Origin: Odobenus rosmarus divergens
Lineage: Eukaryota > Chordata > Mammalia > Carnivora > Odobenidae
Assembly: GCF_000321225.1 (NCBI RefSeq)
Contig: NW_004451005.1
Location: 443,846-507,845 of the forward strand
Length of the DNA stretch: 64,000 nt
Direction: 5' to 3'
In this document: in pieces, positions 13,155 through 25,699 of the stretch
Layout: each line of letters starts with the position of its first letter
Numbering within the stretch: position 1 is the first letter of the stretch
Notes under the pieces: generated by a model
Seen by the model: only the letters and a program-made list of their open reading frames with translations
Databases searched by the model: none
Told to the model about the DNA's origin: nothing
Position numbers and translations under genes: made by a program

Positions 13155-13215
13155 ACACATTTACCAAGAGTCCACCATACTCTGTGCGCTCTGGCTTTTG
13201 GGAAATAAGTCAAGT
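13155..13215 (-). repeat. Inverted partner of the repeat at 12257-12346
   Basis: The reverse complement of 13184-13215 matches 12257-12288 in 31 of 32 positions. The block at 13160-13184 matches 12327-12346 after a deletion of about 38 bases in this copy. Confidence 0.85.
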
Positions 13216-13240
13216 TATGACATTTTAACAGTTAAAATCT

Positions 13241-13456
13241 CGGAGTGCCTGGGTGGCAGAGTTGGTTGGGCATCTGACTCCTGGATTTGGCGCAGGTCAT
13301 GATCTCAGGGTCATGGTGTCAAGCCCCGAGTCAGGCTTCGCGCTCAGCATGCACTCTGCTAGAGATTCTCTCTCCCTCCGCCCCCTCCACTCGTGCTCTC
13401 TGGCTCACCTCTCTCTCTCTAAAATAATTAAATCTTTAAAAATCTTTAAAAAAAAA
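13241..13456 (+). mobile_element. CAN-SINE, diverged
   Basis: Sense copy from gtgcctgggtggcagag to taaatctttaaaaaaaaa. It is flanked by an exact target-site duplication containing gttaaaatct, at 13231-13240 and 13457-13466. Confidence 0.93.
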
Positions 13457-13669
13457 GTTAAAATCTCACATAGCAATTCCTAAGAGTAAGATAGGAATAC
13501 TAAAGTCACTATAAAATTTAAATAGCATAGAACTACAGAGAGTAACAAGTGAGTTCCCTTTCCTTCACACATAAGACCCACCCAAATCATATTCTGGTCC
13601 CCATTAGAAACCTCCACTAACAGTTTGGCGCTCCTTTAAGATGGTTTCCTAAAATTTCACAGATACGTC

Positions 13670-14550
13670 TAAGTTATATTAAAATGTTAATGAATCACTG
13701 CATACACGTTTTTCTGTAAATAGTATTTTCACTTAATAGATGGACATATTTCCATGTCACTTCATATAGAGCTACATCATTCTTCTTAAAGGCTGCATGG
13801 TATTGCTAACACACATATTTCATAAATTAAACCACTCCCCAACTGTCAAGCTCTTAGGTTAACTTCAATTTTTCTGTTCACTTCAACTATTTTCATTGTT
13901 TTTCTATTAAGATATAGTTAATAGACAATGATACATCAATTTTAAGTACAGCAACAGTGATTCAACAACTCCATACATTATACTGCGCTCACAAGTGTAG
14001 CTGCCATCTGTCACCATATAACACTATTACAGTACCAATGACTATATTCCCTGGGCTGTACCTTTCATCCCTGTGACTCACTCATTCCATAACTGGAAGC
14101 CTACACCTCCCACTCCCCTTCACCTATTTTGCCCATTTCCCAGCCCCTCCCCTCTGGCAACCACCAGTTTGTTCTCTGTATTTATGGGGCTGTTTCTGCT
14201 TTCTTTCTTTTGTTTTTTAGATTCCACATATAAGTGAAACCGCATGGTAGTTTTCTTTCTGTGACTTCTTTCACTTAGTATAACAGCATCTAGGTCCATC
14301 CATGTTGTTGCAAATGAGCTCATCCTTTTTTATGGCCGAATAATATTTCATTGTATGTATGTATGTGAGTGAGTGTGTGTGTACATACTACTTCTTTATC
14401 CGTTCATCTATCAGTAGACAAGGATTGCTTCCATATCTTGGCTACTGTAAATAATGCTGCAACAAACATAGGGGTGCATGTGTATTTTCCAATTAGTGTT
14501 TTCATTTTCTTTAATACCCAGTAGTTGAATTACTGGGTCACGTGGTATTT
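13670..14550 (-). mobile_element. L1 3' region, antisense (left part)
   Basis: Reverse-orientation L1 3' sequence, including the 3' UTR pattern and 'ccacatataagtgaaaccgc', 'ctaggtccatccatgttgttgc' and 'atggccgaataatatttcattgtatg'. A (GTAT/GT) simple stretch lies at about 14354-14382. A CAN-SINE splits the element at 14551. Confidence 0.85.
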
Positions 14551-14748
14551 CTAAGATTTATTTATTTGTGAGAGAGAGAGAGAGAGAGCGAGCGAGCACA
14601 CAAGCAGAGGAAACAGCAGGCAGAGGGAGAGGGAGAAGCAGACTCCCCACTGAGCAGGGAGCCCGATGCAGGGCTCGATCCCAGGACCCCGGGATCATGA
14701 CCTGAGCTGAAGGCAGACGCTTAACCAACTGAGCCACAGAGGCATCCC
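14551..14748 (-). mobile_element. CAN-SINE inserted in an L1
   Basis: Antisense copy with the head gagccacagaggcatccc at its right end and a GA-rich body. The flanks tggtatttct and gatatttct are the duplicated target inside the L1. Confidence 0.92.
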
Positions 14749-16063
14749 ATATGATATTTCTATTTTTAATTTCTTGAGGAACCTCCAATCTACTTTCCAC
14801 AGTGGCTGCACCAATTTATATTCCCACCAAGTGCATGAGGGTTCCTTGTTCTTCCACATCCTGGCTAACAATCATTATTTCTTGTGTTTTTGATATAGCC
14901 ATTCTGACTTTTGTGAGGTGAGCTCTCACCGTGGTTGAGATTTGCATTTGCCTGATGGTTAGTGATGCTGAGCATCCTTTCATGTGTCTGTTGGCCATCT
15001 GTAGGTCTTTTTTGGAAAAGTGTCTATTTAGTTCCTCTGCCCATTTTTAATTTGGATTTTTTTGGTGTTGTAGTATAAATTCTCTACATATTTTGGATAT
15101 TAACCCCTTATCAGTTATATCATTTGCAAATATCCATTCAGTAGGCTGCCTTTTCACTTTGCTGTGCAAAATCTTCTTATTTTAGTGTAGTCCCAGTAGT
15201 TTATTTTTGCTTTTATTTCTCTTGCCTGAGGACACAAATCTAGAAAAATGTTGCTAAGGCTGATGTCAAAGAAATTATTGCCTGTGTTCTCTTGCAGGAT
15301 TTTTATGGTTTAAGGTCTCACATTAGGTCTTTAATGCACTTTTAGCTGATGTCTGTGTATGGTATAAGAAAGTGGTCCAGTTTTCCCAGCACCATTTACT
15401 GAAAAGACTGTCTTTTCTCCAGTATATATTCTTGCCTCCTTTGTCCTAGATTGACCACATAAATGTGGGTTTGGTTCTGGGATTCTGTTCCATTGATCTA
15501 TGTGTCTATTTTTTTGTGCCAGTACCATACCATCTTGATTATTAGAGTTTTGTAGCATATCTTGAAATCTGGGACTGTGAAACCTATAGCTTTGTTCTTT
15601 CTCAAGATGGCTTTGGCTTTTCAGCTTCTTTTATAGTTCCATACAAGTTTTAGTATTATTTGTTCTAGTTCTGTGGAAAATGCTATTGAATGGACATTTT
15701 AACAATATTAATTCTTCCAATTCATGAGCATGGTATATCTTTCATGTTTATGTCTTCAATTTCTTTCACCAATATTTTATTTTTTTAATCAATATTTTAT
15801 TTTTCCAAGTAAGGTCTTTCCAACTTTATTCCTATTTTATTTTTCCCCCCTTGCTCTTTGTGTAGCTGTAAATGGAACTGTTTTAATTTCTTTCTGCTAC
15901 TTCATTATTAGTATAGAATTTGTACAGAAATTCAAGAGATGTCTGTATATTAGTTTTGTTTCCTGCAACCTAACTGAATTTATTTATTCTAATAATTTTT
16001 TGGTGGTCTTTAGGGTTCTGCAAATAGTGACAATTGTGCTTCTTCCTTACCCATTTGGATTTT
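14749..16063 (-). mobile_element. L1 ORF2 3' region, antisense (right part)
   Basis: Continuation of the L1 at 13670. Reversed, it carries decayed ORF2 C-terminal coding sequence, for example IDQWNR on the minus strand near 15490. Stops and frameshifts break it. A T-rich open frame on the plus strand at 15724-16113 is only the antisense of this element. Confidence 0.85.
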
Positions 16064-16172
16064 CTTTTTTAAAGATTTTATTAAGTAATCTCTACAACCA
16101 AAGTGGGGCTTGAACTCACAACCCACAATCAAGAGTCACAAGCTCCAGTGACTGAACCATCCAGCCCCCCCG
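16064..16172 (-). mobile_element. Short tRNA-derived SINE, old
   Basis: Antisense copy lacking the CT-rich body: 'aaagattttattaagtaatc', 'ggggcttgaactcacaaccc' and 'gactgaaccatccagccccc'. It looks inserted in the surrounding L1, with ggattttctttt before and ggatgccttttct after. Confidence 0.8.
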
Positions 16173-16414
16173 GATGCCTTTTCTTTTTGTCTGATTGCTG
16201 TGGCTTGGACTTCCGTACTATGTTTAATAAATGTGATTAGAATTATTTTCACTAACTCTTCACAACATACACAGCACATCTTTTATTTCCCTACTTAGCA
16301 TGAACTCATTCTTGATAAGGCTTTGCTAACTTTAACTCAAGTTAACTTTTTTATTGAATCAGTGCTGCAGCATAGTGTGAATTAAATAGTTTATGTGCCT
16401 TTAAGTGGTTACAA

Positions 16415-16905
16415 TTTCTTTGCTTCCTTCCATTAAGAGGTAGAGTCTAGGTCCCATCTCCACGAATCTGGGCAGACTCACAATGGTTTCAACCAATGGA
16501 GGGTGGTACAAGTGGTAGTGTCAGACTTCTGAAGCTAGGTTATGAAAGCCCATGCAGTTTCTTCTTGGTCTCTTAGAACCCTCCCTCTCTGAAGCCAGCC
16601 ACCATGCCACAGGGAGAGTCTACCTATAGGTGCTCTGGTGAACAGCCCCAGCTGAGTTCAGCCTTCAGGTGATTCCAGCCCAGGTACCAGGCATATGAGT
16701 GGCTAAGTTTCCAGATGATTCCGGTCTCCCCTCACACCAGAATTTTGAGTCTTTTCCAGATAATTGGTCCAGCTAATGGAGCAGAGACATGTTCTTTCCA
16801 CTGTGCCTTGCCTGAATTCCCAACCTAGAGACTGTAAGAAAGGGGTGGTTTTATCCCACAAAGTTTTGGGGTAATTTGTTACATAGCACTATACAAGTGA
16901 ATCAG
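16415..16905 (+). mobile_element. MLT1-type LTR (ERVL-MaLR)
   Basis: The order is that of an MLT1 solitary LTR: 'gaggtagagtctaggtccca' near the start, 'gagtggctaagtttccag', 'gcagagacatgttc', 'gcctgaattcccaac' and, at the end, 'cacaaagttttggggtaatttgttac'. No internal retroviral genes are seen. Strongly diverged. Confidence 0.8.
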
Positions 16906-17148
16906 TGTACAGAGGCCTATGTGCCTAACTCAGGCAAGGACATTTCTCTCATCCCAGATCTTATTACTTTTTGCTGTAAGGACATGTTGAAAGATGATGA
17001 GGTCTGGACTAGTACCTCCTATTAGTCTTAAAACCCTTGTAACTCTCCTGTCCTCACCTATAAATTAGAGGGGCCTATGCTTTCCCTTCTTAGAGGGATA
17101 CTATGCGAGAACTAAAAAAAGTGCTAAAATCCGACATAAACAAAATAG

Positions 17149-17149
<1 letters not shown>

Positions 17150-17180
<31 letters not shown>
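17150..17180. repeat. (TG)n microsatellite
   Basis: About 15 uninterrupted TG dinucleotides. Confidence 0.98.
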
Positions 17181-17184
<4 letters not shown>

Positions 17185-18860
17185 TTTCATTCAGCTGGCA
17201 CAAAGATATTCAAATGCAAATCCCCTGTGAACTTAGGGTTTAAGATTTAGTTAGGATCTCTAGACTTCTGGAGAGTCTAAGAACTCACTGATTTCTGTTC
17301 TCCCACAAAGACTTGCATAGATTGGCACTCTTCTCATTTTGAAAAATTAGAAAACTTATGAATAACACAAATTTACTTTTAACACCCTCATCGGGGCGAT
17401 AGGAATATTAACTAATTTTAACATAGATTAAAAAAAAGAAACAGATACAGAAGGAAAAAAAAAAACTGGATAGAAATATGTCTGAGTCCTCACAATGATT
17501 ATATTTGGGTAACAACATGAACGGTTATTGAAATTTTTTCTTTACATTTCAGGTTTTTTACTTGGATGACAATTTATTACTTCCATGACATGTATTCTTT
17601 TAGTTGGTTTAACAAGCAATAGAAAGACACTGCTGTCCTTGCAGATTGCTATCCAATGCCCACTCCAGGCACAAGAACAGTGGGTGGCCTGGGCTCCCAC
17701 CTTCCCTTGCATCGCCAGTTGGAAATATTTTCCTCTCTTCCCACAGTTCCAAGTACCTTCTCCCACTCTATCCCTGGCACCAGCAGACCCACGGAAACAA
17801 AGGCTTCGGGGTAACAAGAACAGCACCAACTGCTCATGTTGCCCAATATGCTGGGAGAGAGCCCCTTGCTAGGAGAGCAGGTGCCTGGCTGCTCTTGTCC
17901 CTGCAAAGCTGAGCAAATACCAAGTTAGAGCAAAGCTGTTCCCAGGGGCCGGTTCCCCTGTGTGACTCTCTCTACTCAAACTGAAGCCAGGGAGCCAGCA
18001 AACAGCTCAGAGCCTAAAATGGTCTCATCTGCTGCCTTTCTAGAGCTGGCCTGCCCCTCCAGTGCCTGTTCAGAGGGTGCAGCCATCTGTCCCAGGCTGT
18101 CCTGTTCACTTGCTCCACCCGGTGCCAGGTACATGGCTGCAAGCTTTGGTCCTCCTGCGGCTTGACGGTCTGCGAGGCTACAGCCGGGCTCAGACAATCA
18201 CGTCCGGCCCACAGAAAGGTCTGTGGGCAGCCCCTTGCAGAGCCGATTGCCAAAAGGCTTATGCTGCCCCCCGTTCGGAGTGTTCCGTCATCTTGCTGGA
18301 CCTATTTGCCAACTTTGCTTTAATTGTCAAGAGTTGGTCCTTCTTAGAGCCTCACTACATACAGTGCGGTCTATGAACCAACAGTGCGGGCAGCACCTGG
18401 AAGCTCGTCTGACTTGTAGAATCTCATGTCCCGATCTCCCAAATCTGCAGCGTAACAAGGTCCTCACAGGACGCATGAGCACCTCAACATGGGACATGTG
18501 CTCTATTAGAGAACCCTTTTTAAAAATTTAACGTTTTTGTCAGTATAAAACCTGTTATACTAGTCATGGTAGAAATACTGAAAAACAAAAAGTTTTAAAA
18601 GGTGGGAAAAACATAATCCCATTCCCAGCAGAAAGGCCTCATTATGCACGCACTCAGGAAAGGGAAGGGGGAAGAGCTCAGCTCACTTTATTTCAGAGCC
18701 AAATCCCAGAGCATGAAAGTGAGGCTCTTTCATTTTAAATCGCCACCCACCATCACAAACACTAATTGGTCCAGTAAAAGGTATTATAAAAGCTTAAGGT
18801 GGGAGCTGGGCCAGAACAAAACCCAGCAACACAGAAATATCCGAGAACAATTCTGTCTCT
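17181..18860. other. Unassigned intronic sequence
   Basis: Moderately GC-rich around 17640-18260 with overlapping open frames on both strands. None resembles a known family and codon use gives no clear coding signal. No repeat is confidently named. Confidence 0.45.
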
Positions 18861-18865
18861 TTACC

Positions 18866-19078
18866 TACAGCAGATTCCTGACTGGGGACATTCGGCAATG
18901 TGTGCAGACATTTTGGGTTGTCATACAGGGGTGGGGGTGCAGGTGGGGACTACTGGCATCCTCTGTGTCAGGGATGCCGCTCAACATCCCACAATGCACA
19001 TTCCCCACCCTGCCCCCAGAACCAAGAACTGCCTTGTCCAAAATGTCCCAAGTGTTGAGGTTGAGAAAGCCCAACCTA
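18866..19078 (+). mobile_element. MER5A-like hAT-Charlie DNA element
   Basis: The signature order is present: 'ggggacattcggcaatgtgtg', 'agacattttgggttgtcata', 'actggcatcctctgtgtc', 'gggatgccgctcaacatccc', 'acaatgcacattccc', and finally 'gttgaggttgagaaagccc'. Such elements are non-autonomous and code for nothing. Confidence 0.85.
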
Positions 19079-20652
19079 GAGAATTAACTACACTGTCATT
19101 TTCTCTAATCCCTCGGCATCCCCATGACCTACTGTTCACCCCACCAAGAAACCCCCTCTCCAGTAAAAGGCCTGCACTCTCCTCCCTCAACGGCTTTCCA
19201 CCCTTGGCTCTGAGAGGAGCGTGCCACTGAGTGTGTGACAGCTAGGGACAGAGGATCTGGGGCCCTGCCCTTTCAGCAGGAAGAGTTCCTGCTTGTCGCC
19301 TCCTCATTACCCATGCAGCGCAGGCCTTAGGTTACCTATTATAACATCACAGGCTCAGAGAGCTTCGAGAGGCCTCGGTGATCCTCTCGTCCAGCTCCCT
19401 CGGCATATTAAAGGGGCTGCATCCCAGCCAACGCAGCATGAAGACAAGCTCCTTTGTAACACAGAGGAAAAGGAGCCGGGGACTCACGGAATGCAGAGAA
19501 AAGGAACAATGGCACGAACCCCAGCATCTGAAGGGTCCAAGCAACTGCTGAATGGCTGTGCTCTATTTTTAGCTCAACTTCCCTGAAAAGGCACCCTGCC
19601 TCCCCTTTTCTCAAATGCCCTGCATACTCTCCAACTGGTTTGGCTTCTCCTCTCTTCCCAAGGTTGCTATCTAGGAAAGGGAAGTTCACATCACAGGAGA
19701 GAGAAAGATCCATCCTAAGGGGCAGGGGGACTCTAGGTCTCAGTTTGCCCAGCAATGGCCCAGCTGACACCTTAGATAGAATTCGCCTTTCCCCACAAAG
19801 ATGTCTGGGTCTGGACGATGAATTCCACTGTAACCTTTCTTCTGGGGCAAGCTATTCCCAAGGAGCACAAAGCTCCAGGTCTGGCGAGCTTCTGCAGAGC
19901 ACAGTAAGCAACAGACCTGAAAGTAAAGCTGATGTGCAATTATGTCTAATTTGGCCCTTTCTGGTGATGTGCCAGCTGACCGAAACTCCGCTCACTGAAA
20001 ACGACTGGACGCCGATGAAGGGAAACCCAGAATTCAGCCAAGGCATTCTAATCTTATGACTTGAGGGTGTCAAGAAAGAGGTTATTGGCACAGGCCATGG
20101 GAAAAGCTACTCTCAACCTGAGCCATGAAGTTAGTTACACCATTTCCAATTCAAATTCAGTCCATCCTCCAACTTCTAACACCAGCACACACGAAAATCT
20201 CCCATTCCCAGGTCACACACACACACACACACACACACACTCCCTGACCCAGGAGGTCTGAATGGTTTTATGGAGCTTCCAGGCTCAGGGAAAAGGTAGC
20301 AGAAAAATCAAGGCAAGATGATTCATCAGCAGTTTGCCAGATCACACCACAACTACCTGAGGCTATATTCACCCAAGTCAGTCAAGTCAGATAGGAAAGA
20401 ACTTAGTCTCTCACAATCAGAAGGAATGATATGAAATCTAACGTGGGGTTTTCCTCCCCTGTTTTTAATAACATTACAGGTCTCTCTAGTAAAGATAAAG
20501 AACAGGAAACTGCTCCATCTAAAACAACTGTTAGCAACTTGATGTACTTCCTTTCAGTCTTTTCCCCTATAGAATTTAAGTTCTAACTTCCCCTTGGTAC
20601 ATCCTGACTTTTCACTTTATTTTATAGGCATTTCTCTGTGTCATTGGAAATC
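19079..20652. other. Unassigned intronic sequence
   Basis: No gene is recognised despite several overlapping open frames of 65 to 139 codons. A CA microsatellite is listed separately. No young SINE or L1 lies here. Confidence 0.45.
20214..20240. repeat. (CA)n microsatellite
   Basis: About 13 uninterrupted CA dinucleotides. Confidence 0.98.
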
Positions 20653-20660
20653 AATCAGTT

Positions 20661-22020
20661 GTCAACTGATCTTCCACAAAGCAGGCAAGAATACCCAATG
20701 GAAAAAAAGACAGTCTCTTCAACAAATGGTGTTGGGAAACCTGGACAGCAAAATGCAGAAGAATGAAACTGGACCATTTTCTTACACCACACACAAAAAA
20801 TAGACTCAAAATGGGTGAAAGACCTAAATGAGACAGGAAACCATCAAAATCCTAGAGGAGAACAGAGGCAGCGACCTCTTCAACCTCAGCCACAGCAACT
20901 CCTTCCTAGACATGTCTCCAGAGGCAAGAGAAATAAAAGCAAAAATGAACTACTGGGACTTCTTTAGGATAAAAAGTTTTTGCACAGCTAAGGAAACAAT
21001 CAACAAAACCAAAAGGCAATCTATAGACTGGGAGAAGATATTTGCAAATGACCTATCATAAAGTATCTAAAATCTATAAAGAACTTATCAAACTCAACAC
21101 CCAAAAAACAAGTAAGTCACTCAAGAAATGGGCAGGAAACATGAACAGATATTTCTCCAAAGAAGACATACAAATGGCCGACAGACACACAGAAAAATGC
21201 TCTGCATCACTGGGCATCAGAGAAATACAAATGAAAACCGCAATGAGATACCACCTCACACCCGTCAGAATGGCTAAAATCAACAAGTCAGGAAACGACA
21301 GATGTTGGCGGGGATGCGGAGAAAGGGGAACCCTCCTACACTGTTGGTGGGAATGCAAGCTGGTGCAGCCACTCTGGAAAACAGTATTGAGGTCCTCGAA
21401 GAGTTAAAAATAGAGCTACCTATGACCCAGCAATTGCACTACTGGGTATTTGTCCAGAGAACCAAACGGTGATTCGAAAGGGCACATGCACCCCAATGTT
21501 AAAAACAGCAGTAATGTCTACAATAGCCAAACAATGGAAAGAGCCCAGATGTCCATCCACAGGTGAATGGATAAAGAGGTGGTGTGTGTGTGTCCACACA
21601 CAGAGGAATATTACTCAGCCATCAAGAAGAATGAAATCTTGCCATTTGCAATGATGTGGATGGAGCTAGAGGGTATTATGCTAAGTGAAATAAGTCCGAG
21701 AAAGACAAATACCGTACGATTTCAGTCATCTGTAGAATTTAAGAAACAAAAAGATGAACATGGGGAAGGGAAGGAAAAGTAAAGTAAAATAAAAACAGAG
21801 AGGGAGGCAAACTGTAAGAGACTCTTAAATCTAGGAAACAAACTGAGGGTTGCTGGAGGGGAGGTGGGTGGGTAACAGGGTGATGGGCATTAAGGAGGAT
21901 GCACGATATAATGAGCGCTGGGTGTTATATGCAACTGATGAATCACTCAGTTCTACCCCTGAAACTAATAATACACTATATGTTAACTAAACTGAATTTA
22001 AATAAAAAACTAAAAAAAAA
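20661..22020 (+). mobile_element. 5'-truncated L1 with decayed ORF2 end and 3' UTR
   Basis: A sense L1 insertion of about 1.36 kb. It carries the C-terminal part of ORF2, including the cysteine-containing block [16 protein letters not shown] (about 21300-21350). The 3' UTR and an A-rich tail follow. The duplicated target aatcagtt is at 20653-20660 and 22021-22028. The reading frame shifts near 21060 and again after 21400, with stops in between, so no functional protein can be made. It lies antisense to IQGAP2 transcription. Confidence 0.93.
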
Positions 22021-22539
22021 AATCAGTTTATTTTAAGTTGTGTCTGTGGTTCTCCAATGGCAACATTAACAGCTGTCCGCTATGCAGACTTCAAAAGTTT
22101 ATATATAACAGAAGGCAGTAAATAAAGAGGATGGAGAAGAAAAAGCAAACTAAAGAAATAAAATTTTCATGAGGAATCCATCTCCCAAAATAGTCTTGGT
22201 CACCAGTGTTAGGAGTTTCAAATCTCCCCATCAATTCTGCTGGCATCAGTGAAGAGGGCAGGCCTCCTGATTTTCTGAACTAGCACATGCTCCAAATGGA
22301 GCAAACACAGGGGCAGACAAAGCAAGGTGCACATGGGTTTAGAGTCACTGCAGGTGAGAAGGAATGCTGGAGGAGGAAGGAGCAGAAATGATGCCCCAGT
22401 CACTGTGTCTCCAGTGCCTAAGAATCCTTGGCCTTATGGCAGCCAAGACCCCCCCATCCCCTCTGCTCTCCTTTCCTCTCATGAATCCTACACGCAAGCA
22501 CACATTCCCAACTCTGGCCTCAGCGCACACCATCCCCTC

Positions 22540-22700
22540 TCTGGAACTCTTCTTTGCTCCTCTGAGTGCTCTGTACATGCCAGGCCCTATGCTAAGTGCT
22601 TCACCCTGGCTATCCCATTTTGTCCTAATGATGCCACCCGATAGGTACACTCTGATTTCACAGGAGAGCAAACCACAGCCGAGGGACAATGAGCAACAAG
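22540..22700 (-). mobile_element. MIR SINE fragment, antisense
   Basis: 'tacatgccaggccctatgctaa', 'cattttgtcctaatgatgcc' and 'cacaggagagcaaaccac' follow MIR order in reverse. Confidence 0.65.
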
Positions 22701-23609
22701 CCAGGGCTCTGTGACACTGTGCTGTCTCCTCCAGTAGAGGTCAGCTCTTGAAGGGCAGAGATCTGCCCTAAGTGCTCCTTCATTGCATGAACACTTATGT
22801 CTCACTTCCTTCCTAAGAGTATTTGAGCAGGTCAACCAAGATATTTAGTAAAAAACAAAACAAAAACAATATAAAGAAATAAAGAAAAACAGTAAACAAG
22901 AGCAATGAAGGGAGAAGGAATATAAATACACTGAAAACAATGCATAATGCCTTCACAAATCCTATCCGTGAGCCCCAAGTCTGGTTCTATGCTTATCAGG
23001 CCAAAGCAAAACATGGGAAGTGGATATTCATAAACTTGAGTTATGGATTAATGTCAGAAAGTCCTGTTGCCATAGAAATTATGTTGGGAACAATGTATAT
23101 CTCAGGCACCCAGCCTGATCAAATGACTTCTAAATGAGCCTGTTTTCTGCTTAACTGTTGTCTAAGCCTACAGACACTGCTAAGTAACCGATACAAACTG
23201 CTCTAGAAAGGACCACACCCCACCCAGTCCTCTTAATCAGAATGCACAAAAAAGACTTTAAGTCATTGAGAGAAGGCTTCAGTTTGAGGATGAGGTGCTT
23301 GCTGCTCAACGGTGTTGCTATCACGGCTGTCCTCCACTAGGTTCTCACCCGCCATAGCATCATCAGCCTTCTAGGCTGCCAGACCCTTTCTTTGCTATTG
23401 TTATCTGCTCCCCCTGCACTCTGCTTGCACCCCCTTCTTTCACCTCTTTGGTGATAAGCAAATGCTTGACAAAACAGCAGGTACCAATCAAACCCCTAAC
23501 TCACCACCTCTTCATGCCATACTTATCAACTGTTCATGAGCAGCCAAAGTCACTGTGCTAAAGATTTACCATGTCTACAATTCTTCCTTTTCCCCAAGTT
23601 AATGGCCAT

Positions 23610-24053
23610 ACCAGGTTGAATAGCTCCCTGCCCCCCACCAAAATTCACATGTACTCAGAACCTTGGAATGTGAATTTATGTTGAAATGGGGTCTTTGCAG
23701 ATGCAATGAATTAAAATGAGGTCACACCAGATTAGCATGGGCCTTAATCCAATAACTCGTGTTTTATAAGAAGAGCAAACAGACACCCAGGAGAACACTA
23801 CGTAATCACAGAAGATGAGATTGGAGTGATGCATCTAAAAGCCAAGGAACTGTAAGTATTGCCAGCCACAACCAGAAGCAAGGAAGACAAGAGGCAAGCA
23901 GGGATCCTCCAGCAGAGCCTTCAGAGGGAGTATGGTCCAGTCAACACCTTGACCGGGCTTCTAGCCTCCAAAACTGTGAGAAAATACATTACTCAAACTG
24001 CAGGTAAGCCCCCAGTTTGTGTTAATTTGTTATCAACAGGAAACTAATACAAT
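23610..24053 (+). mobile_element. MLT1-type LTR (ERVL-MaLR)
   Basis: Well-preserved LTR order: 'caaaattcacatgtactcag', 'aatggggtctttgcagatgc', 'ttataagaagagcaaac', 'gattggagtgatgcatct', 'ctagcctccaaaactgtgag' and 'caggaaactaatacaa' at the end. It is a solitary LTR with no retroviral genes. Confidence 0.9.
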
Positions 24054-24119
24054 AGCTAAATGGAATACCCAAAAGACAGAGTACCAAGTGCCAAACCCCG
24101 AATTTTAACTCCTATCCAA

Positions 24120-24330
24120 CAGGTACGGTGGTCGCAACATCTGGAGTCACACTGCCTGGATTCAAATCTTGACTCTGCCATTTAATTGCTCTGTACCTCA
24201 CTCTGCCCACCTATAAAACAGGGATAACATTCCTAACCCCGGAGGGTCAGTGTAAGGATTAAATCAGGTGAGCCATATCAAATGCCTCTAACAGCACCTG
24301 GCATGTGGAAGGCTCTGTCTCCATGTTATC
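24120..24330 (+). mobile_element. MIR SINE, sense
   Basis: 'ggagtcacactgcctggattc', 'tgactctgccatttaattgc', 'aaaacagggataacattcc', 'aaggattaaatcagg' and 'agcacctggcatgtgg' give near full-length MIR order. Confidence 0.85.
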
Positions 24331-24339
24331 ATCAGCATC

Positions 24340-25110
24340 TTCAGAAGTTAAACTGACAGAACAAGGCAGAAGCCAGTCCCTCTTTTTAGAATTGTATACA
24401 CATTCTGAACCTCTCGTGGTCCTGTCCACTCCCAGAACACATGAAGCACCATGGGACGTCCCTCCCCAGACTGTACAAGGCAACCAGAGACAGGCTCAAG
24501 ACCAGGGTTAGATCAGGGTTTCCCACTCAAGTACAACTGTCCAATTTTCAATACTTCCTAGGCTACTGGCTCTGCAGAACTAACATTTTCTCTTGTTAAA
24601 TAATCCCTGAGACTTCACACGCTATATTTAGCACAAGCTCCGGACTTATCATTAACACACAGCAACTTGGTTAGATGGAGTCAGAATGATCTGCAAATTC
24701 TCAGCTCATGTTCAACCAGGAAACAGAAGAATCACCAGCATTCCCCACGAGCAGGCTGCCTGGTCCTGGATCCACCTGACGCAGGGTATAGTGAAGCCAA
24801 AACCCGCCAAACACACGTTCTCGCTCTGGACCCCACGGCTGTAGCTGTAGGTAAGAATGACCCATACTCAGCCCCGGGAAACAGTTCGCCCTCACTTTCA
24901 GTCCACACTTGCTCTGCAGCACTGCCTCTCACTCGCTCCTGCCACTTTTCAGATTAAGAATCGTCATTCCAGAGGCCGCAGGCTGCCTGTCACAGACCGC
25001 CAAACATATGCCAAGTCCAGTAAAACAGTCGTAACTCACTTTGGAAATACTCGCTTTCAAATAATACTTCCAAAGACAATCAGATCTAAATAACATCTTT
25101 GAAAATGATG
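24340..25110. other. Unassigned intronic sequence
   Basis: Nothing recognised beyond short chance open frames. Confidence 0.4.
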
Positions 25111-25119
25111 GAATTATTT

Positions 25120-25275
25120 TCATGGCTTGCACTGAATGAGTGCTTTCTCTGTACCAGAAACCAAGGACTTTATACAGATTAATTCATTCCACTGTCATTA
25201 TCCCCATTTTACACTGGTACAACATGATCCAGGGAAGTTAAGACTTTGCCCAAGGTCACAAATTTACTATTTGGA
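25120..25275 (-). mobile_element. MIR SINE fragment, antisense
   Basis: 'gagtgctttctctgtaccag', 'attatccccattttacac' and 'gactttgcccaaggtcacaa' match MIR order in reverse. Confidence 0.75.
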
Positions 25276-25699
25276 AGAGCTAACTAAAATATTCTGTTTT
25301 AAAAATCCGACCAGCCCCAGAGAGGCAATCTATTACCTCCCTTTGCACTACTTACAGAGACCAAGGGCAACTTGTTTTCTATGTACTAATACTATTTATT
25401 TAAATTACCAGTCCCAAACTAAACTCTTTTAAGAAGTTATACATACTGTTAAGGAAATACTACACTCTAACCCTTATTCTGCATACCACCTGAGGTTGTA
25501 AAAAAGTAAACCTTGCCACAGTTAGATTTTCCACCCTTGGTCTTTATTCCCTATAAAGAGGACCTCGATCCACACACACCCTTGGGGAGGTAATAGAAAC
25601 AGGAGCCTAGAGGCCTGCATGCTGACTTCTTCCTTAAACTCCAAGATCCTTCACCCTTCTGAGCCTTCTTCAATTCACTTTACTGAAAAGTGAGAGGTG

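Noticed and set aside
12914..13213. 99-codon minus-strand frame sharing residues with a frame at 12128-12400
   Set aside because: The shared residues come from two inverted copies of one non-coding repeat, not from a protein family.
15724..16113. 129-codon hydrophobic plus-strand frame that looks like a membrane protein
   Set aside because: It is the T-rich antisense strand of a decayed L1 and ends in a SINE. Phe/Leu/Ile richness reflects base composition.
20594..21782. Series of L1 ORF2-like open frames
   Set aside because: Part of a 5'-truncated L1 broken by frameshifts and stops. Annotated as a mobile element, not as genes.
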